A DNA stretch of 64,000 bases from Lachnospira hominis (ex Liu et al. 2021) (GCF_014287955.1 NZ_JACOPD010000008.1:70397-134396), one strand, 5' to 3'. Shown: positions 15,102 to 24,402, numbered from the stretch's first letter. Notes: generated from the sequence alone by a model not told the origin. Numbers and translations are program-made.

Positions 15102-17264
15102 CTATATCAGCGGGCTAACCTCATTTTCACAAAATAAGCTAAGTTTGTGAAGCGCTCTTGTGCAGGCAACATATAAGAGGTTTTTATCATCTTCATCATG
15201 GTAGTTTTGGCTATCTGCATCACAAATTAAGACAGTATCAAATTCTAATCCCTTTGACATATATACTGGTAAGATAAACACGCCTTGTAAATCTGATACG
15301 CTCCCATTTTTAATTAATTGAATATCAAGTTTGTGTTTAATTTTATTAAATAGATAGGTTGAATTTTTTTCGGTTTTACAAATTAAGCATATCGACTGAA
15401 ACCCTTTCTCTTGGCATAATTTTATTTCCTTAACAATTTCATCAATGAAGATTTCGGAATTATCAGCAATATATACTTTTGGGCTATCGCCATTCCGATT
15501 AAAACTTTTTATCTGTGAACTTTGTTCAATGAACTTTAAACTAAAATTTAAAATTTCATTCGTACAACGGAAACTTTTATCCAACATAATAAGAGAAGAT
15601 TTTTTCTTGTTCAATATTTTTTGAATTTGTTCGTAGAAAGAAATATCTTCTTTTTTGGCAAGAGTCTGTTTCATATCTCCTAAAATAGTAAATTTGGCAT
15701 TAGAAAAAAGCAAATTAAATATTTCATATTGGAGAGGGTAGTAGTCCTGTGCTTCATCAATGACTACCTGCTTAATATTTTTATATTTATTTGTTCCGTA
15801 TATTTTTAAATACAAATAAGCGATTGCTATTGCGTCATCATAATACAAGCTGTCTGCTTCCAAATTTTCCTTAGTATATTTCCAAATATTTTTTATGTTT
15901 TGTGACGGATTGCTATTTTGCAGCAGGCTATAAAAATAGGCTTCATTGCTAAATAATATTTTATATAATTCAACAATGTCAATTTTTATAAATTTCTGTA
16001 TTTCCTGCTTGATTAGATTTTTTTCTTCTTTATGCCCCCGCCCTTTTCCTGTTCCAAATATTTGTTCTAAAATATAATCTTCTAATTGTTCTAATTTTAT
16101 GCCTAATGGTGTTTCTGGTCTTCCTAATATCTTGTCTTTTAGAATTTGCCCGCTTACAACGCATTTTCCCTCATAATAAACATCTTCAAATTCTATCCAC
16201 TGGCGGGGTATATCAATGAGAAATTGGTCTAAAATTTCCCTAAAAAAACTTGACGTTTTAAATTCTATACTATTTCTTGAAATTTCCTTGTATTTTGAAT
16301 TGACAATCAAGTTTTCTAAAAAATCATTTCTTGACTGAATTTTCCTGCCATTTAATAACTCACTAAGTATATCTTCAAACACGGAAGAAATAACATTATC
16401 TTCTCCCAATTCGGGCAATACATTTGAAATATATTGCTCAAATATAGAATTTGGGGAAATAATCATAATGTTATTTGCGGACAGCTTTGTTTGTAAACCT
16501 TGATACATAAGATAAGCAGCCCGGTGGAGAGCAATAGAGGTTTTTCCACTTCCCGCTACACCCTGTACCATTAGCAGGTCATTTTCCATATCTCTAATAA
16601 CCACGTCCTGTTCATGCTGAATTGTTTCAACAATAGCTTTCATTTTAGCAGTAGTGTTTTGTGACAGTAATTGCCTTAAAAATTCATCAACAATCTGAAC
16701 ATCTGAATCAAAAAAATATTCCAGTATTCCGTTTTTTATTTCATATTGGCGTTTCAAATTGAGTTCACCTGTTACTCGTCCACATGGAGCGTCATAAAAC
16801 GCTTCGCCTGTCATAAAACGATAGAAAACACTGGCAATCGGCGATCTCCAATCATAAACATACATCTCTTGATAGCTGTTTTTTCGTAGAGAAGAACGTC
16901 CAATGTATATTTTTTCAAATTCGTCCTCATCATCAAATTTAAAATCAATTCGGGCAAAATAGGGCGATTTTATCATCTTTTCTAACAGAAGTATTTTATG
17001 TTCTTCTTCTTCATAATCTATAATTTTGTCTGTAACAGGATTGATATATTGGCTTAATTCAACAAGTGCCTCGAAACCGTCTGATGTGTACAGTGATGTA
17101 ATGCCGTGTTCTGTATTTTCACGCACATCTTTTTTGGCTTCGATAATTTCTGATTTCTTTTTGTCTGCCGCTTCTTTTGCCTGCTTTAATTGTTCCTCGG
17201 CTAAAGAGATTGTTTGTGCTAATCTTTTTTCTTCAAACGCTTTTTCTGTCTGATTATTCCCCAT
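15102..17264 (-). CDS. helD: HelD-like UvrD-family ATPase
   Basis: 720 residues. It starts with a Lys/Glu-rich coiled coil (LAEEQLKQAKEAADKKKSE), as in HelD proteins, whose N-terminal arm enters the RNA polymerase secondary channel. Then come YIGRSSLRKN, YVYDWRSPIASVFYRF (a HelD family mark), Walker A GVAGSGKTSIALHR near residue 230, Walker B VIDEAQDYYPLQYEIF, and the UvrD motif VACTRALHKL at the end. HelD frees stalled RNA polymerase; the actinobacterial relative HelR protects against rifamycins. It is AT-richer than its neighbours in element B, which suggests separate acquisition. A resistance role is an inference. Confidence 0.8.
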   Translation of the reverse strand: MGNNQTEKAFEEKRLAQTISLAEEQLKQAKEAADKKKSEIIEAKKDVRENTEHGITSLYTSDGFEALVELSQYINPVTDKIIDYEEEEHKILLLEKMIKSPYFARIDFKFDDEDEFEKIYIGRSSLRKNSYQEMYVYDWRSPIASVFYRFMTGEAFYDAPCGRVTGELNLKRQYEIKNGILEYFFDSDVQIVDEFLRQLLSQNTTAKMKAIVETIQHEQDVVIRDMENDLLMVQGVAGSGKTSIALHRAAYLMYQGLQTKLSANNIMIISPNSIFEQYISNVLPELGEDNVISSVFEDILSELLNGRKIQSRNDFLENLIVNSKYKEISRNSIEFKTSSFFREILDQFLIDIPRQWIEFEDVYYEGKCVVSGQILKDKILGRPETPLGIKLEQLEDYILEQIFGTGKGRGHKEEKNLIKQEIQKFIKIDIVELYKILFSNEAYFYSLLQNSNPSQNIKNIWKYTKENLEADSLYYDDAIAIAYLYLKIYGTNKYKNIKQVVIDEAQDYYPLQYEIFNLLFSNAKFTILGDMKQTLAKKEDISFYEQIQKILNKKKSSLIMLDKSFRCTNEILNFSLKFIEQSSQIKSFNRNGDSPKVYIADNSEIFIDEIVKEIKLCQEKGFQSICLICKTEKNSTYLFNKIKHKLDIQLIKNGSVSDLQGVFILPVYMSKGLEFDTVLICDADSQNYHDEDDKNLLYVACTRALHKLSLFCENEVSPLI

Positions 17265-17463
17265 AATGATTATGACCTCCTTGAAAAATGAAAGAAAGTT
17301 TTACTGAAACATTGCTAGGCTAGTTTAGCATGTGTCAGCTTATATAAACAGTCTTGTATTTATAAAATTTGTATGGTATTATTATAGTGGGAAGAAGTAT
17401 GTTAGATATTTGATTTCTGCAAGCATATCAATTCTAATACGGACGTGTAATTTAAGCAATAAA

Positions 17464-17504
17464 CAAATTGGGACAAAGCAGTTATACCGCTATGTCCCAA
17501 TTTG
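17464..17504. terminator. Hairpin, possible terminator
   Basis: CAAATTGGGACA pairs with TGTCCCAATTTG across a 17-base loop. On the minus strand TTTATT follows, a weak T-run. It lies in the gap 17265-17950, which otherwise holds only remnants: a 24-codon frame before 17509 and a long palindrome at 17687-17835. Confidence 0.45.
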
Positions 17505-17686
17505 CTATTACTCCATATCTTCAGCAGACAGAAACACAAGCCCGACAAATTCTTCCTCAATCAGTTTCTTCAACTTTTCCACTGTGCTCTATGCAGGCTC
17601 CCGTATCTCCATTCCAACCTATAATCTCTTTCTGTAAAAGCAAATCTTGTTCTGTGAAAAAATGAGTTGGATTCCGTAGTAGTCGG

Positions 17687-17835
17687 CATTGTGCGTAATG
17701 TGTATAACTGACTGTATCATGGAATTGTGGGTAACTCTGTTTGCAGGACGTGGGAAAGCTGCACTTTAGCTTTTCCATGTGCTGTGAATAGAGTTATCCA
17801 TGATTCCATAGCCTGTTATGCACATTTCCACAATG
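17687..17835. repeat. 149-base imperfect palindrome
   Basis: The outer arms CATTGTG/CACAATG, the next arms ATGTGTATAAC/GTTATGCACAT, then GGAAT..TAACTCT/AGAGTTATCCATGATTCC, and the innermost GGGAAAGCT/AGCTTTTCC make one long interrupted hairpin. It contains TTATGCACA, which fits the loose DnaA-box pattern. It could be a miniature transposon or a single-strand origin. No ORF is supported here. Confidence 0.6.
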
Positions 17836-17950
17836 TTTGTCTTTTGGTCGTTGGTTCGGAAAAGAAAAGCCCTGTATGTTATTATATACAGAGCCATTCT
17901 AATCTTTTTTTATCCACTACATAGAGCGTTTCCTTTCTGCAAAATTCATT

Positions 17951-18325
17951 TTACAGAGTGATACCCGCCTTTTTTGCAAAGTAGTCTTTTCTCCCGGTAA
18001 GCTCTGACTGTTTTTCCTTTGGAAGATTGTTGAATAAATCATCATAAAGAACATCAGCTAACTGCATTTCTCTCGCAAGCAAAAATACATTTAGACTAAG
18101 CCATTCCTCCCAAAGCCCCTCAAATAAGCTGTTACTGTCTGTATAGGTGTCAAGCTCCTCAAAGCCATGTGACGCTGTATAGCATTGCAGTTTAACAAAG
18201 CCATACCTACCAACATCAACCAACAAAATATCTTCGTCCTCTATTTCGTACAGTTCCTCAAACACATCAATCACTTTGCGACACTTTTCCCGTTCTTCCT
18301 CTGTGATATATACTGTTTTTTCCAT
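17951..18325 (-). CDS. Acidic hypothetical protein of mobile elements
   Basis: 124 residues from the ATG at 18325 (GAGGTAATTGAGC upstream). It is strongly acidic and probably helical, with VYITEEEREKCRKVIDVFEE, DEDILLVDVGRYGFVKLQCY and GLWEEWLSLNVFLLAREMQL. I do not recognise a characterised family. It sits between the truncated Maff2 gene and the palindrome, replacing the usual conjugation genes. Confidence 0.5.
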   Translation of the reverse strand: MEKTVYITEEEREKCRKVIDVFEELYEIEDEDILLVDVGRYGFVKLQCYTASHGFEELDTYTDSNSLFEGLWEEWLSLNVFLLAREMQLADVLYDDLFNNLPKEKQSELTGRKDYFAKKAGITL

Positions 18326-18464
18326 GCTCAATTACCTCTATCCTTTCAAATTGTGGAATACTGTTTTCAGTTTTCTTCTACTTCTGAACCACATATTTGA
18401 AATGCCATATATGCCATTTTATACGGAATAGAGGTTGGCTGTCTGCATTTATCAGTGTGTTACT

Positions 18465-18605
18465 TTATGGCACATGAGCATTTGCGCCCGGATTGTCGTT
18501 GCCGTAACCCTCCATGAGGTTGATAGCCCCCCAAATGCCAAGACCTGCGCCAAGCGCGATAACCAAAGTCTGCAATACACCAACTGCGCTGTTAAAGAAA
18601 TCCAT
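18465..18605 (-). pseudogene. Maff2-family membrane protein, truncated
   Basis: 46 codons from the ATG at 18605: FFNSAVGVLQTLVIALGAGL then GIWGAINLMEGYGNDNPGAN, the N-terminal transmembrane segment and glycine-rich loop of the Maff2 family. The family normally goes on with a second hydrophobic helix; here the frame stops after NAHVP. Maff2 follows VirD4 in Tn1549-type elements, so this marks one edge of the deletion that removed the conjugation core. Confidence 0.75.
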
Positions 18606-18668
18606 ATAAACCTCGCTTTCTGCCGCTTTGCGGCTCAAAAAATGTTGTTGAAAATGAAAATGCCGCCG

Positions 18669-20453
18669 TTATTCCTCGGCGGCTGCGTCCTCGTCGGACA
18701 AATCTATTTCGTATATGTCAAAGGCTTCATCGGGCTTTACTATTGCCGGGCGGGTAGACATATACCGTTCCACATCAAAAGCGTTTTTCTTGTCGAAGTC
18801 GGAAAGGTATTTGTAGTTCGGGTGTTTCGTTATATCGTATTTGTCGCTTAAAAAGGGACGTACACCGCGTAGCTGCAAAATACATTTCCCACCGTCCATA
18901 ACTGCTATTTCGTCCTGTGTCATCAACTCCTTTCCTAATTTTTGATAAGTAAGTCCATGAGAAACCTGCGTGCCGCGATTTTCGGAAGTGTTGAAACTGT
19001 CAATTGTTTCCCGTCCCAAGTTATCCGAAATATCCTTTGCATTTTTCCCACGTCCTCCCAAAAACAAGGTGCTGTCGGCATTATCAAGTATGATTTCTGC
19101 CGCGTCCTTGTAAATGGCTTTTAGCTGGCTCTGCGATTGCAGAATGATAGAAGCGGACATTTCCCGGCTGCGGATTGTGGCAATCAGTTTATCAAATCGG
19201 GGTATCTGTCCGATGTTCGCAAACTCGTCAAGCAAAAAGCGGACGTGAACAGGCAATTTGCCGTTATATTCGTCGTCCGCTTTGTCGCAAAGCAAATTGA
19301 AAAGCTGCGATTGCAGCATAGCGATAACAAAATTAAACGTGCTGTCCGTATCGCTCATTATGAGGAAAAGTGCGCTCTTTCTGTCGCCTAACGTGTCAAG
19401 TTCTAATTCGTCGTAGGACATGAGATCGCGCAATTCCTTAATATCAAAAGGCGCAAGCCTCGCACCGCAAGAAATGAGGATTGATTTTGCTGTTTTGCCC
19501 GCCGCCAATTTATATTTTCGGTACTGCTTCACCGCGAAATGGTCGGGGTCGCGTTCTTCCAAGTCGGCAAACAGCAGATCGACGGGGCTTTGATATTCCT
19601 CGTCGTCCTCGCGGGCTTCGCTGGCGTTGATAAGTTCCAACAGGGTAATAAAGTTCATTTCCTCGGCGGGGGCTTCATACCAGATGTAGCCAACCAATGC
19701 GCAATACAATAACCTTTCCGCTTTTACCCAAAAATCCTCCGCACTTTTTTCTCCCTCGCCTTTGGTATTCGCTATCAACGTGTTTACCAGCTTCAAAATA
19801 TCTTTCTCGCTGCGGATATACACAAAGGGGTTGTAGTGCATAGATTTTTTGAAGTTAATCGTATTCAGTACCTTAATGCGGTAGCCCGCCCGTTGCAGCA
19901 GCTTCCCGCACTCAATCAAAACCGTACCTTTCGGGTCTGTCAAGACGTAAGAGGAATGAAGCTGCATTAAATTCGGCTTGACGAAAAACCTTGTTTTTCC
20001 GCTGCCGCTGCCGCCGATCACGACGACGTTCTTATTTCTTGCGTACTTCGGCTGCTTCGGGCGGCTGTTCATGGTAAGGCGTTCCGTCTGTGTCAAAATG
20101 ATGTTGTTTTGAAACTCCGGGTCTATGTAGGGCTTAATATCTTCGGCGTTTCCCCATCGGGCAGAGCCGTACTCCGCGCCCTTGCGGTATTTCTTCGCGT
20201 TTTTCCCTTTGACATAGACAATCAAGCGGATAATCACCGCGCCGACAATGCCGACAAGCAAATCCAGCGGGTAAATGCTCGGCAAGGCACTTTCAAAGGC
20301 TGCGGAAAATCCCTGCGTGATATTCAGTATCTTTGCGGAAATATCCGCGCCGGGGGCAAGCCGCACCGCCTGTCCGACTTTATCAAAGAGATAGACAAAG
20401 AACACATAGGGGATATTCGGAAGTATTAGCTTTTTGTAGTTAATCTGCTTCAT
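18669..20453 (-). CDS. VirD4/TraG-type coupling protein
   Basis: 594 residues. The N-terminus has two transmembrane segments (about residues 10-30 and 60-80). The motor domain has Walker A GGSGSGKTRF near residue 149, LTDPKGT, Walker B RFLLDEFANIGQIPRF, and LQSQSQLKAIY. This is the coupling ATPase that feeds the relaxase-DNA complex to a type IV secretion channel. The gene overlaps pcfB by 4 bases. It is full length although most of the channel genes are gone, so it could serve mobilization through another element's pore. Confidence 0.9.
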   Translation of the reverse strand: MKQINYKKLILPNIPYVFFVYLFDKVGQAVRLAPGADISAKILNITQGFSAAFESALPSIYPLDLLVGIVGAVIIRLIVYVKGKNAKKYRKGAEYGSARWGNAEDIKPYIDPEFQNNIILTQTERLTMNSRPKQPKYARNKNVVVIGGSGSGKTRFFVKPNLMQLHSSYVLTDPKGTVLIECGKLLQRAGYRIKVLNTINFKKSMHYNPFVYIRSEKDILKLVNTLIANTKGEGEKSAEDFWVKAERLLYCALVGYIWYEAPAEEMNFITLLELINASEAREDDEEYQSPVDLLFADLEERDPDHFAVKQYRKYKLAAGKTAKSILISCGARLAPFDIKELRDLMSYDELELDTLGDRKSALFLIMSDTDSTFNFVIAMLQSQLFNLLCDKADDEYNGKLPVHVRFLLDEFANIGQIPRFDKLIATIRSREMSASIILQSQSQLKAIYKDAAEIILDNADSTLFLGGRGKNAKDISDNLGRETIDSFNTSENRGTQVSHGLTYQKLGKELMTQDEIAVMDGGKCILQLRGVRPFLSDKYDITKHPNYKYLSDFDKKNAFDVERYMSTRPAIVKPDEAFDIYEIDLSDEDAAAEE

Positions 20454-20923
20454 ATCTCGCGCCCCCTGTCCATTTTCTTTACCTTGTCGCGGGCGGCGTT
20501 AAGCTGCTTTGCCTTGTCCTTTGCAGCGGCAAGGGCTTTGCGGATAGAGGGCTTTTTCTCCCTGTTCAGCTTCTTTGCGGAAAACTCTTGAAACGCTGCG
20601 GTCATAACGTCTGCGTCCCGGCCTTTGAAAAACACAAGGTAGCGGGTCTGCTCGCCCTTAACCTTTTTCAGCGAAAAATCTATGTTGTATTTCTTCGCCG
20701 TACTCTCAAAGGCTTTAATATTGCTGTCGGTGATCTCGATGTTGGAAACACCCGCGTTCTGCTTCATAAGCTGCCGCATGGTCTGTTTCCCATGCGCGGG
20801 CTTGCTTTTCTGCTCCAAAAACTTTTGGATTGCTTTCTGCAACGCCTGTTCGGTAAGCCGCGCCGCGCCTTTTCCCACTTTGACGTATAGGGCAATCGTT
20901 TTTTGGGTTACTTCCTCCTGCAA
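20450..20923 (-). CDS. PcfB-family protein
   Basis: 157 residues, starting at TTG 20923 after GGGAAAGGAG. It matches PcfB (DUF3801): KTIALYVKVGKGAARLTEQAL, then NIEITDSNIKAFESTAKKYN and DFSLKKVKGEQTRYLVFFKG, and a Lys/Arg-rich C-terminus. PcfB works with the coupling protein PcfC in pCF10-type transfer, linking relaxosome and channel. It is directly upstream of, and translationally coupled to, virD4. Confidence 0.8.
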   Translation of the reverse strand: MQEEVTQKTIALYVKVGKGAARLTEQALQKAIQKFLEQKSKPAHGKQTMRQLMKQNAGVSNIEITDSNIKAFESTAKKYNIDFSLKKVKGEQTRYLVFFKGRDADVMTAAFQEFSAKKLNREKKPSIRKALAAAKDKAKQLNAARDKVKKMDRGREI

Positions 20924-20959
20924 GGTATCAACTCCTTTCCCGGTAAAATGCGGCTATGC

Positions 20960-21904
20960 TCATTCGCCGCCGTATAAGTCGTGATTGACAAGGGCGGTAT
21001 AGTAGCTGTCAATGGTACTCGGCGCGTTGAACAGCACCGCTTTTAGATACTGCTTGATGTTGCGCACTTTGGTTGTGTTCTCCCTCATGCAATCCAAAAC
21101 AAACTCAATATGGCTGCTGTTCAGCTTCAAAAACTTGGATTTCACCAATTCGGCGGGGTAGTCGTCCCCGGCAATACGGATTGTCTTTCGGGCTGTGCAG
21201 ACGGTTTCCAGCATAAGGTCAACAATCTCGTCCAAACGGTCTTTGTCAATTTTGCAGTTTTGAATGAGATGGTCGTATTCGATATTGTCCTTGATAATCT
21301 CCCTGTAAATCTCTACTGCGCTATTGCTTTTCGCTTCCGTTCTTTTCCTTTCCGGCGGCGTAGCCGCTTCGCCATGCGCAAAGGGCAAGGGGTTTAGGGA
21401 ATGGAAAGGAATGGAATCGGTACTTGATAAATCAGTAATTGATTGTTCTTTACTTAATATATCTTTATTTAATTGCGTTGGATTTTCCAACGTAGGTTTT
21501 TCCTGCGTAGGTTTTTCCAACGTTGGATTATCCAATGTTGGATTTTCCAATGTAGGTAAATCCAATATAGGCGGCTGTCCGCCGCTGGTAGCTGCTTCCG
21601 GCTCTCGCGGCTGCGGCTGCTCGTATATGACGTAATCTGCGCCCCGCAAGCGTCCCTTTTCGTCGCGCTCCCGGCTGCGCACGATATATCCGGCTTTTTC
21701 GAGTTCCTTTACCGCTTCGCGGATTGCGTCGATCTTCTCCCGGTTGATATGGGATAAGCCCGCAAGGGTATAATCCCAATCTTCGGGCAGCGAAAGCATT
21801 TGCGACAACAAGCCCTTTGCCTTTAAGGACAATTCCTTGTTTCGCAAGTGGTGGTTGCTCATAACGGTATATCCCGTATTTCGCTCCACTCTGAAAACTG
21901 CCAT
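20960..21904 (-). CDS. DUF6017/replication-initiator-like protein
   Basis: 314 residues from the ATG at 21904 (GAGGAAGTGAGG). The N-terminal 95 residues form a RepA_N/replisome-organizer-type winged helix: FRVERNTGYTVMSNHHLRNK, LSLKAKGLLSQMLSLPEDWD and a recognition helix near INREKIDAIREAVKELEKAG. A linker of five-residue repeats (PTLEN-like) follows, then a C-terminal domain with NIEYDHLIQN and KQYLKAVLFN, as in DUF6017 proteins. It heads the Tn1549-type transfer operon and may start element replication after excision. Confidence 0.75.
   Translation of the reverse strand: MAVFRVERNTGYTVMSNHHLRNKELSLKAKGLLSQMLSLPEDWDYTLAGLSHINREKIDAIREAVKELEKAGYIVRSRERDEKGRLRGADYVIYEQPQPREPEAATSGGQPPILDLPTLENPTLDNPTLEKPTQEKPTLENPTQLNKDILSKEQSITDLSSTDSIPFHSLNPLPFAHGEAATPPERKRTEAKSNSAVEIYREIIKDNIEYDHLIQNCKIDKDRLDEIVDLMLETVCTARKTIRIAGDDYPAELVKSKFLKLNSSHIEFVLDCMRENTTKVRNIKQYLKAVLFNAPSTIDSYYTALVNHDLYGGE
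21478..21567 (-). repeat. 15-base tandem repeat inside the DUF6017 gene
   Basis: About six copies of a 15-base unit (GGATTTTCCAACGTA and variants on the plus strand) encode PTLEN, PTLDN, PTLEK, PTQEK pentapeptides. It is a flexible linker repeat that may change length by slippage in steps that keep frame. Confidence 0.8.
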
Positions 21905-22032
21905 ATTTCCTCACTTCCTCTCTTGGTATGCGTGGACAATTAGAAAGCCGTTTTCGGCTGTTTTGGTATTGCAATATGCCCTTTGCCGTTTTCGCGTCTG
22001 CAAAGCCGCATGGCACAAGGGCTTTTGCCCGT

Positions 22033-22251
22033 CTATTTGTCCATGCTGGCGTGCGTTTTCCGCGTCCTTTTGCCGGGGCAATAGGGACACTCTTTGAAAA
22101 CGCAAAACTCATATTTCCACCCGGGGCGATAGAAACGGCAAGTGCCGCAATCTTCATCATCTCCGGCACAACCGGATTGATAGCGGTCAAATCCCGGCTT
22201 CTGCTGCATGAGCAATTCAAACGCCCGCTGCTTGCCCTTTGTGAAATACAT
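22033..22251 (-). CDS. Cys-rich hypothetical protein of Tn1549-type elements
   Basis: 72 residues from the ATG at 22251, set by GGAAAGGAGGTGCA upstream. It has MYFTKGKQRAFELLMQQKPG, then a cysteine cluster CAGDDEDCGTCRFYRP and CVFKECPYCPG that probably binds zinc. Similar short proteins open the RepA-like/PcfB/VirD4 operon in this element class. The role is unknown. Confidence 0.6.
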   Translation of the reverse strand: MYFTKGKQRAFELLMQQKPGFDRYQSGCAGDDEDCGTCRFYRPGWKYEFCVFKECPYCPGKRTRKTHASMDK

Positions 22252-22280
22252 TCCGGCTGCACCTCCTTTCCTGCGGGCAT

Positions 22281-22330
22281 AAAAAAACGGCGTTACTTTC
22301 TCCCCCAAAGGGGTTAAGGTAACGCCGTTT
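22281..22330 (-). terminator. Intrinsic terminator near the right end of element B
   Basis: On the minus strand AAACGGCGTTAC...GTAACGCCGTTT is followed by TTTTATG. It lies between the element end and the first gene of the operon, so it would block transcription entering from element A. Confidence 0.75.
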
Positions 22331-22409
22331 GTGTGCGTATTCAGTTTTTAACACATTCCCTGTCTATCCGCTGTCCGCAAAACCATTGATTTTATTAGCT
22401 TTTTGCCGC

Positions 22410-22419
22410 TATCGCTATC
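22410..22419 (-). repeat. Right terminal inverted repeat core of element B
   Basis: TATCGCTATC, the reverse complement of GATAGCGATA at 5738-5747, 11 bases inside the right end. Flanking bases are also partly conserved (GGTGT versus GGGTTA, then a shared run of A/T). Confidence 0.6.
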
Positions 22420-22431
22420 ACACCTCATTAT

Positions 22432-24098
22432 TCCAAAGACCAAGTTTCCAGAATATGATAAAAGACATTGAAAGCGGTCTGATAAACTGCGTGATTACGA
22501 AAGATTTATCCCGTCTGGGGAGAAACTATCTTGATTGTGGGTTATATCTGGAAGTTTTCTTCCCAGAGCATAACGTGAGGTATATAGCGGTCAATGACGG
22601 CGTAGATACCTTGAATAAATCTGCTATGGACATCACGCCTTTCCGCAACATTTTAAACGAAATGTATGCCGCTGACATATCTGTTAAGATAAAATCGGCA
22701 TATCGGGCGAGGTTTCAACAGGGGAAATTCATGGGAACTACCGCCCCTTATGGCTATATCAAAGACCCTGCCGACCACAACCATCTGCTGATAGATGATA
22801 AAGTGGCACATGTTGTAAAAGAGATATTCGACCTTGCATTAAAAGGGAATGGAGTTGCCAAAATTTGCAGACATCTTAATAAACAGCATATCCTACGCCC
22901 TGCCGCTTATGCGGCGGAGCGTGGCGAAACAGGCTTTGAACGTCATTTTGAGGGGAACGAGGACAAACGCTATATTTGGAGTGGGAACAGCGTGAGGAGC
23001 ATTTTAAGAAGCCCGATATATGCGGGAAATCTTGTAGGCTACAAACGGATTGCCGCCAATATGAAAAGCAAGAAACGCCCCTCTAAGCTGCCCGAAGAAT
23101 GGGAAGTGATACCCAATACCCATGAGGGAATAGTCACGCAGGAGGAATTTGATATTGTCCAACAGCTTATTACAAGTCGTAGGCTTCCACAGAACAAGGG
23201 AGGATTTGTAAATATTTTTGCAGGCGTTATCAAGTGTGTGGACTGCGGATGTGCTCTGCGGGCAATGAACGTACACAGGAGGAAACGCCCAGAGATTATC
23301 GACTGTGTACAGTATTCATGTAATAATTATGCAAGAAACGGAAGAAGCGAGTGTAGTGCCCACAATATAGAAGCAAGGGATTTATTCAATGCCGTTCTTG
23401 CCGACATCAACTGTTTTGCGGATATGGCAGTGAATGATGAAAAGGCGGTCAGGGCCATAGAAAAGCGGCTCACGGAAACAGACCAGAGCAGGGCGAAAGC
23501 ATTAGAGAAAGAACGTAAGAAGCTGAACAAACGCCTTGCGGAACTGGACAGGCTGTTTTCCTCTCTCTACGAGGATAAGGTCATGGAGCGTATTACCGAG
23601 CGGAATTTTGAGATGATGTCGGGGAAATACCAGAAAGAGCAGCTTGAAATTGAAGCAAGGCTGAAAGAGGTGACGGAAACTCTTAATGAAAGCTACGAGA
23701 AATCACGGGGAATCCGTGACTTCCTCGCCCTTATCCGAAATTATCAAGGCTTAAAAGAACTGGATGCAACAGTTATAAACGCACTCATAGACAAGATACT
23801 TGTTTCGGAGCGTGAGAAGATGGCAGACGGAACAGTGAAGCAGGAAATCAAGATTTACTATAAATTCATCGGCTTTGTCGATGAATTACATATCATACCT
23901 ACAAAACGGTGGGCAGCAATGCCCGCTAAAAATTGTACGGTGTGCGGCGTTGAATATGTCCCGGGCTCTGGTGCATCAAGGTATTGTCCTGCTTGTGCCA
24001 AGAAGATACGGAGGGAGAAATCAAACGAGAGCAAACGCAGGAGCAGAGAACAGAAAAGGATAGCATGTATGAACTGTCCGCAAAAAATGACCGACTGA
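22432..24098 (+). pseudogene. Large serine recombinase of element A, 3' fragment
   Basis: Continues the frame cut at 5726: RPSFQNMIKDIESG, VITKDLSRLGRNYLDCGLYL with catalytic arginines, the recombinase domain (APYGYIKDPADHNHLLIDDK), a zinc ribbon (VIKCVDCGCALRAMN with later cysteines), a coiled coil at about 23440-23700, and a C-terminal second cysteine motif (CTVCGVEYVPGSGASRYCPA). There is no suitable start codon with a ribosome-binding site in its own frame. It is inactive as long as B stays in place; precise excision of B would restore it. Confidence 0.85.
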
Positions 24099-24382
24099 TA
24101 TGGAATGGTGGCAGGGATAGAGAAGAGGAACTTCTTGCTAACTGCTATTTTAATTCTATGAATCTGGCAATGGATAATGGAATTAGGTCTATTGCATTTC
24201 CTTCCATATCAACGGGAGTATATAGTTTTCCGGTTGAGTTAGCGGCAAAGATTGCAGTACATACAGTAAACAGATTTTTGCAGGACAATCCGGATAGCTT
24301 TGATCTGGTGGAATGGGTGCTATTTGATACTCATACTGAATCAGTGTACGAAGCTGAGGTTGATAAGTTATACGACAAATAA
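24099..24382 (+). pseudogene. Macro-domain ADP-ribose hydrolase, 3' fragment
   Basis: The frame gives WNGGRDREEELLANCYFNSM, IRSIAFPSISTGVYSFPVEL, AAKIAVHTVNRFLQDNP and a VEWVLFDTHTESVYEAEV ending. This is the C-terminal half of a YmdB-like macro domain, including the loop PSISTGVYSFP that binds the diphosphate of ADP-ribose. The N-terminal half is absent at the junction with element A and is expected left of the window. The gene seems to be the insertion target of A. Confidence 0.75.
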
Positions 24383-24402
24383 AATGACGAAAGGGAGCTT
24401 TT

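Larger units (their letters stand above)
5727..22430. mobile_element. Element B: Tn4451/Tn1549-type composite element, about 16.7 kb
   Basis: The boundaries come from the split recombinase of element A: the reading frame is restored exactly if 5725-5726 (TT) is joined to 22432. Both ends carry GATAGCGATA in inverted orientation (5738-5747 and 22410-22419). The element is richer in G and C than the chromosome. It encodes TnpX at its left end, plus cargo and remnants of a Tn1549-type conjugation region. Loss of VirB4 and both full relaxase 3' ends suggests it is not self-transmissible. Confidence 0.75.
1..24099. mobile_element. Element A: integrative mobilizable element with serine recombinase (right part)
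   Basis: Genes on the plus strand run sigma-like regulators, Rep-like ATPase, iterons/oriT, MobV relaxase, ParB-like protein and a large serine recombinase. The recombinase stop codon lies at 24096-24098 and a headless macro-domain gene follows at once. A therefore ends here and probably inserted into that gene. The left end is outside the window. A has lost its recombinase to insertion of element B and could no longer excise by itself. Confidence 0.65.

Noticed and set aside
17557..17778. 73-codon minus-strand frame
   Set aside because: It crosses half of the long palindrome, has no ribosome-binding site, and switches frame from what looks like an older gene end (VEKLKKLIEEEFVGL). I treat it as a remnant.
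21478..21567. Short regular repeats resembling a CRISPR array
   Set aside because: The unit is 15 bases without spacers and encodes an in-frame pentapeptide linker in the DUF6017 gene. No cas genes are present in the window.
22329..22431. N-terminal 34 codons of the long frame at 22329-24098 as a real protein start
   Set aside because: These codons lie inside element B and have no ribosome-binding site or family similarity; family sequence begins exactly at the element junction.
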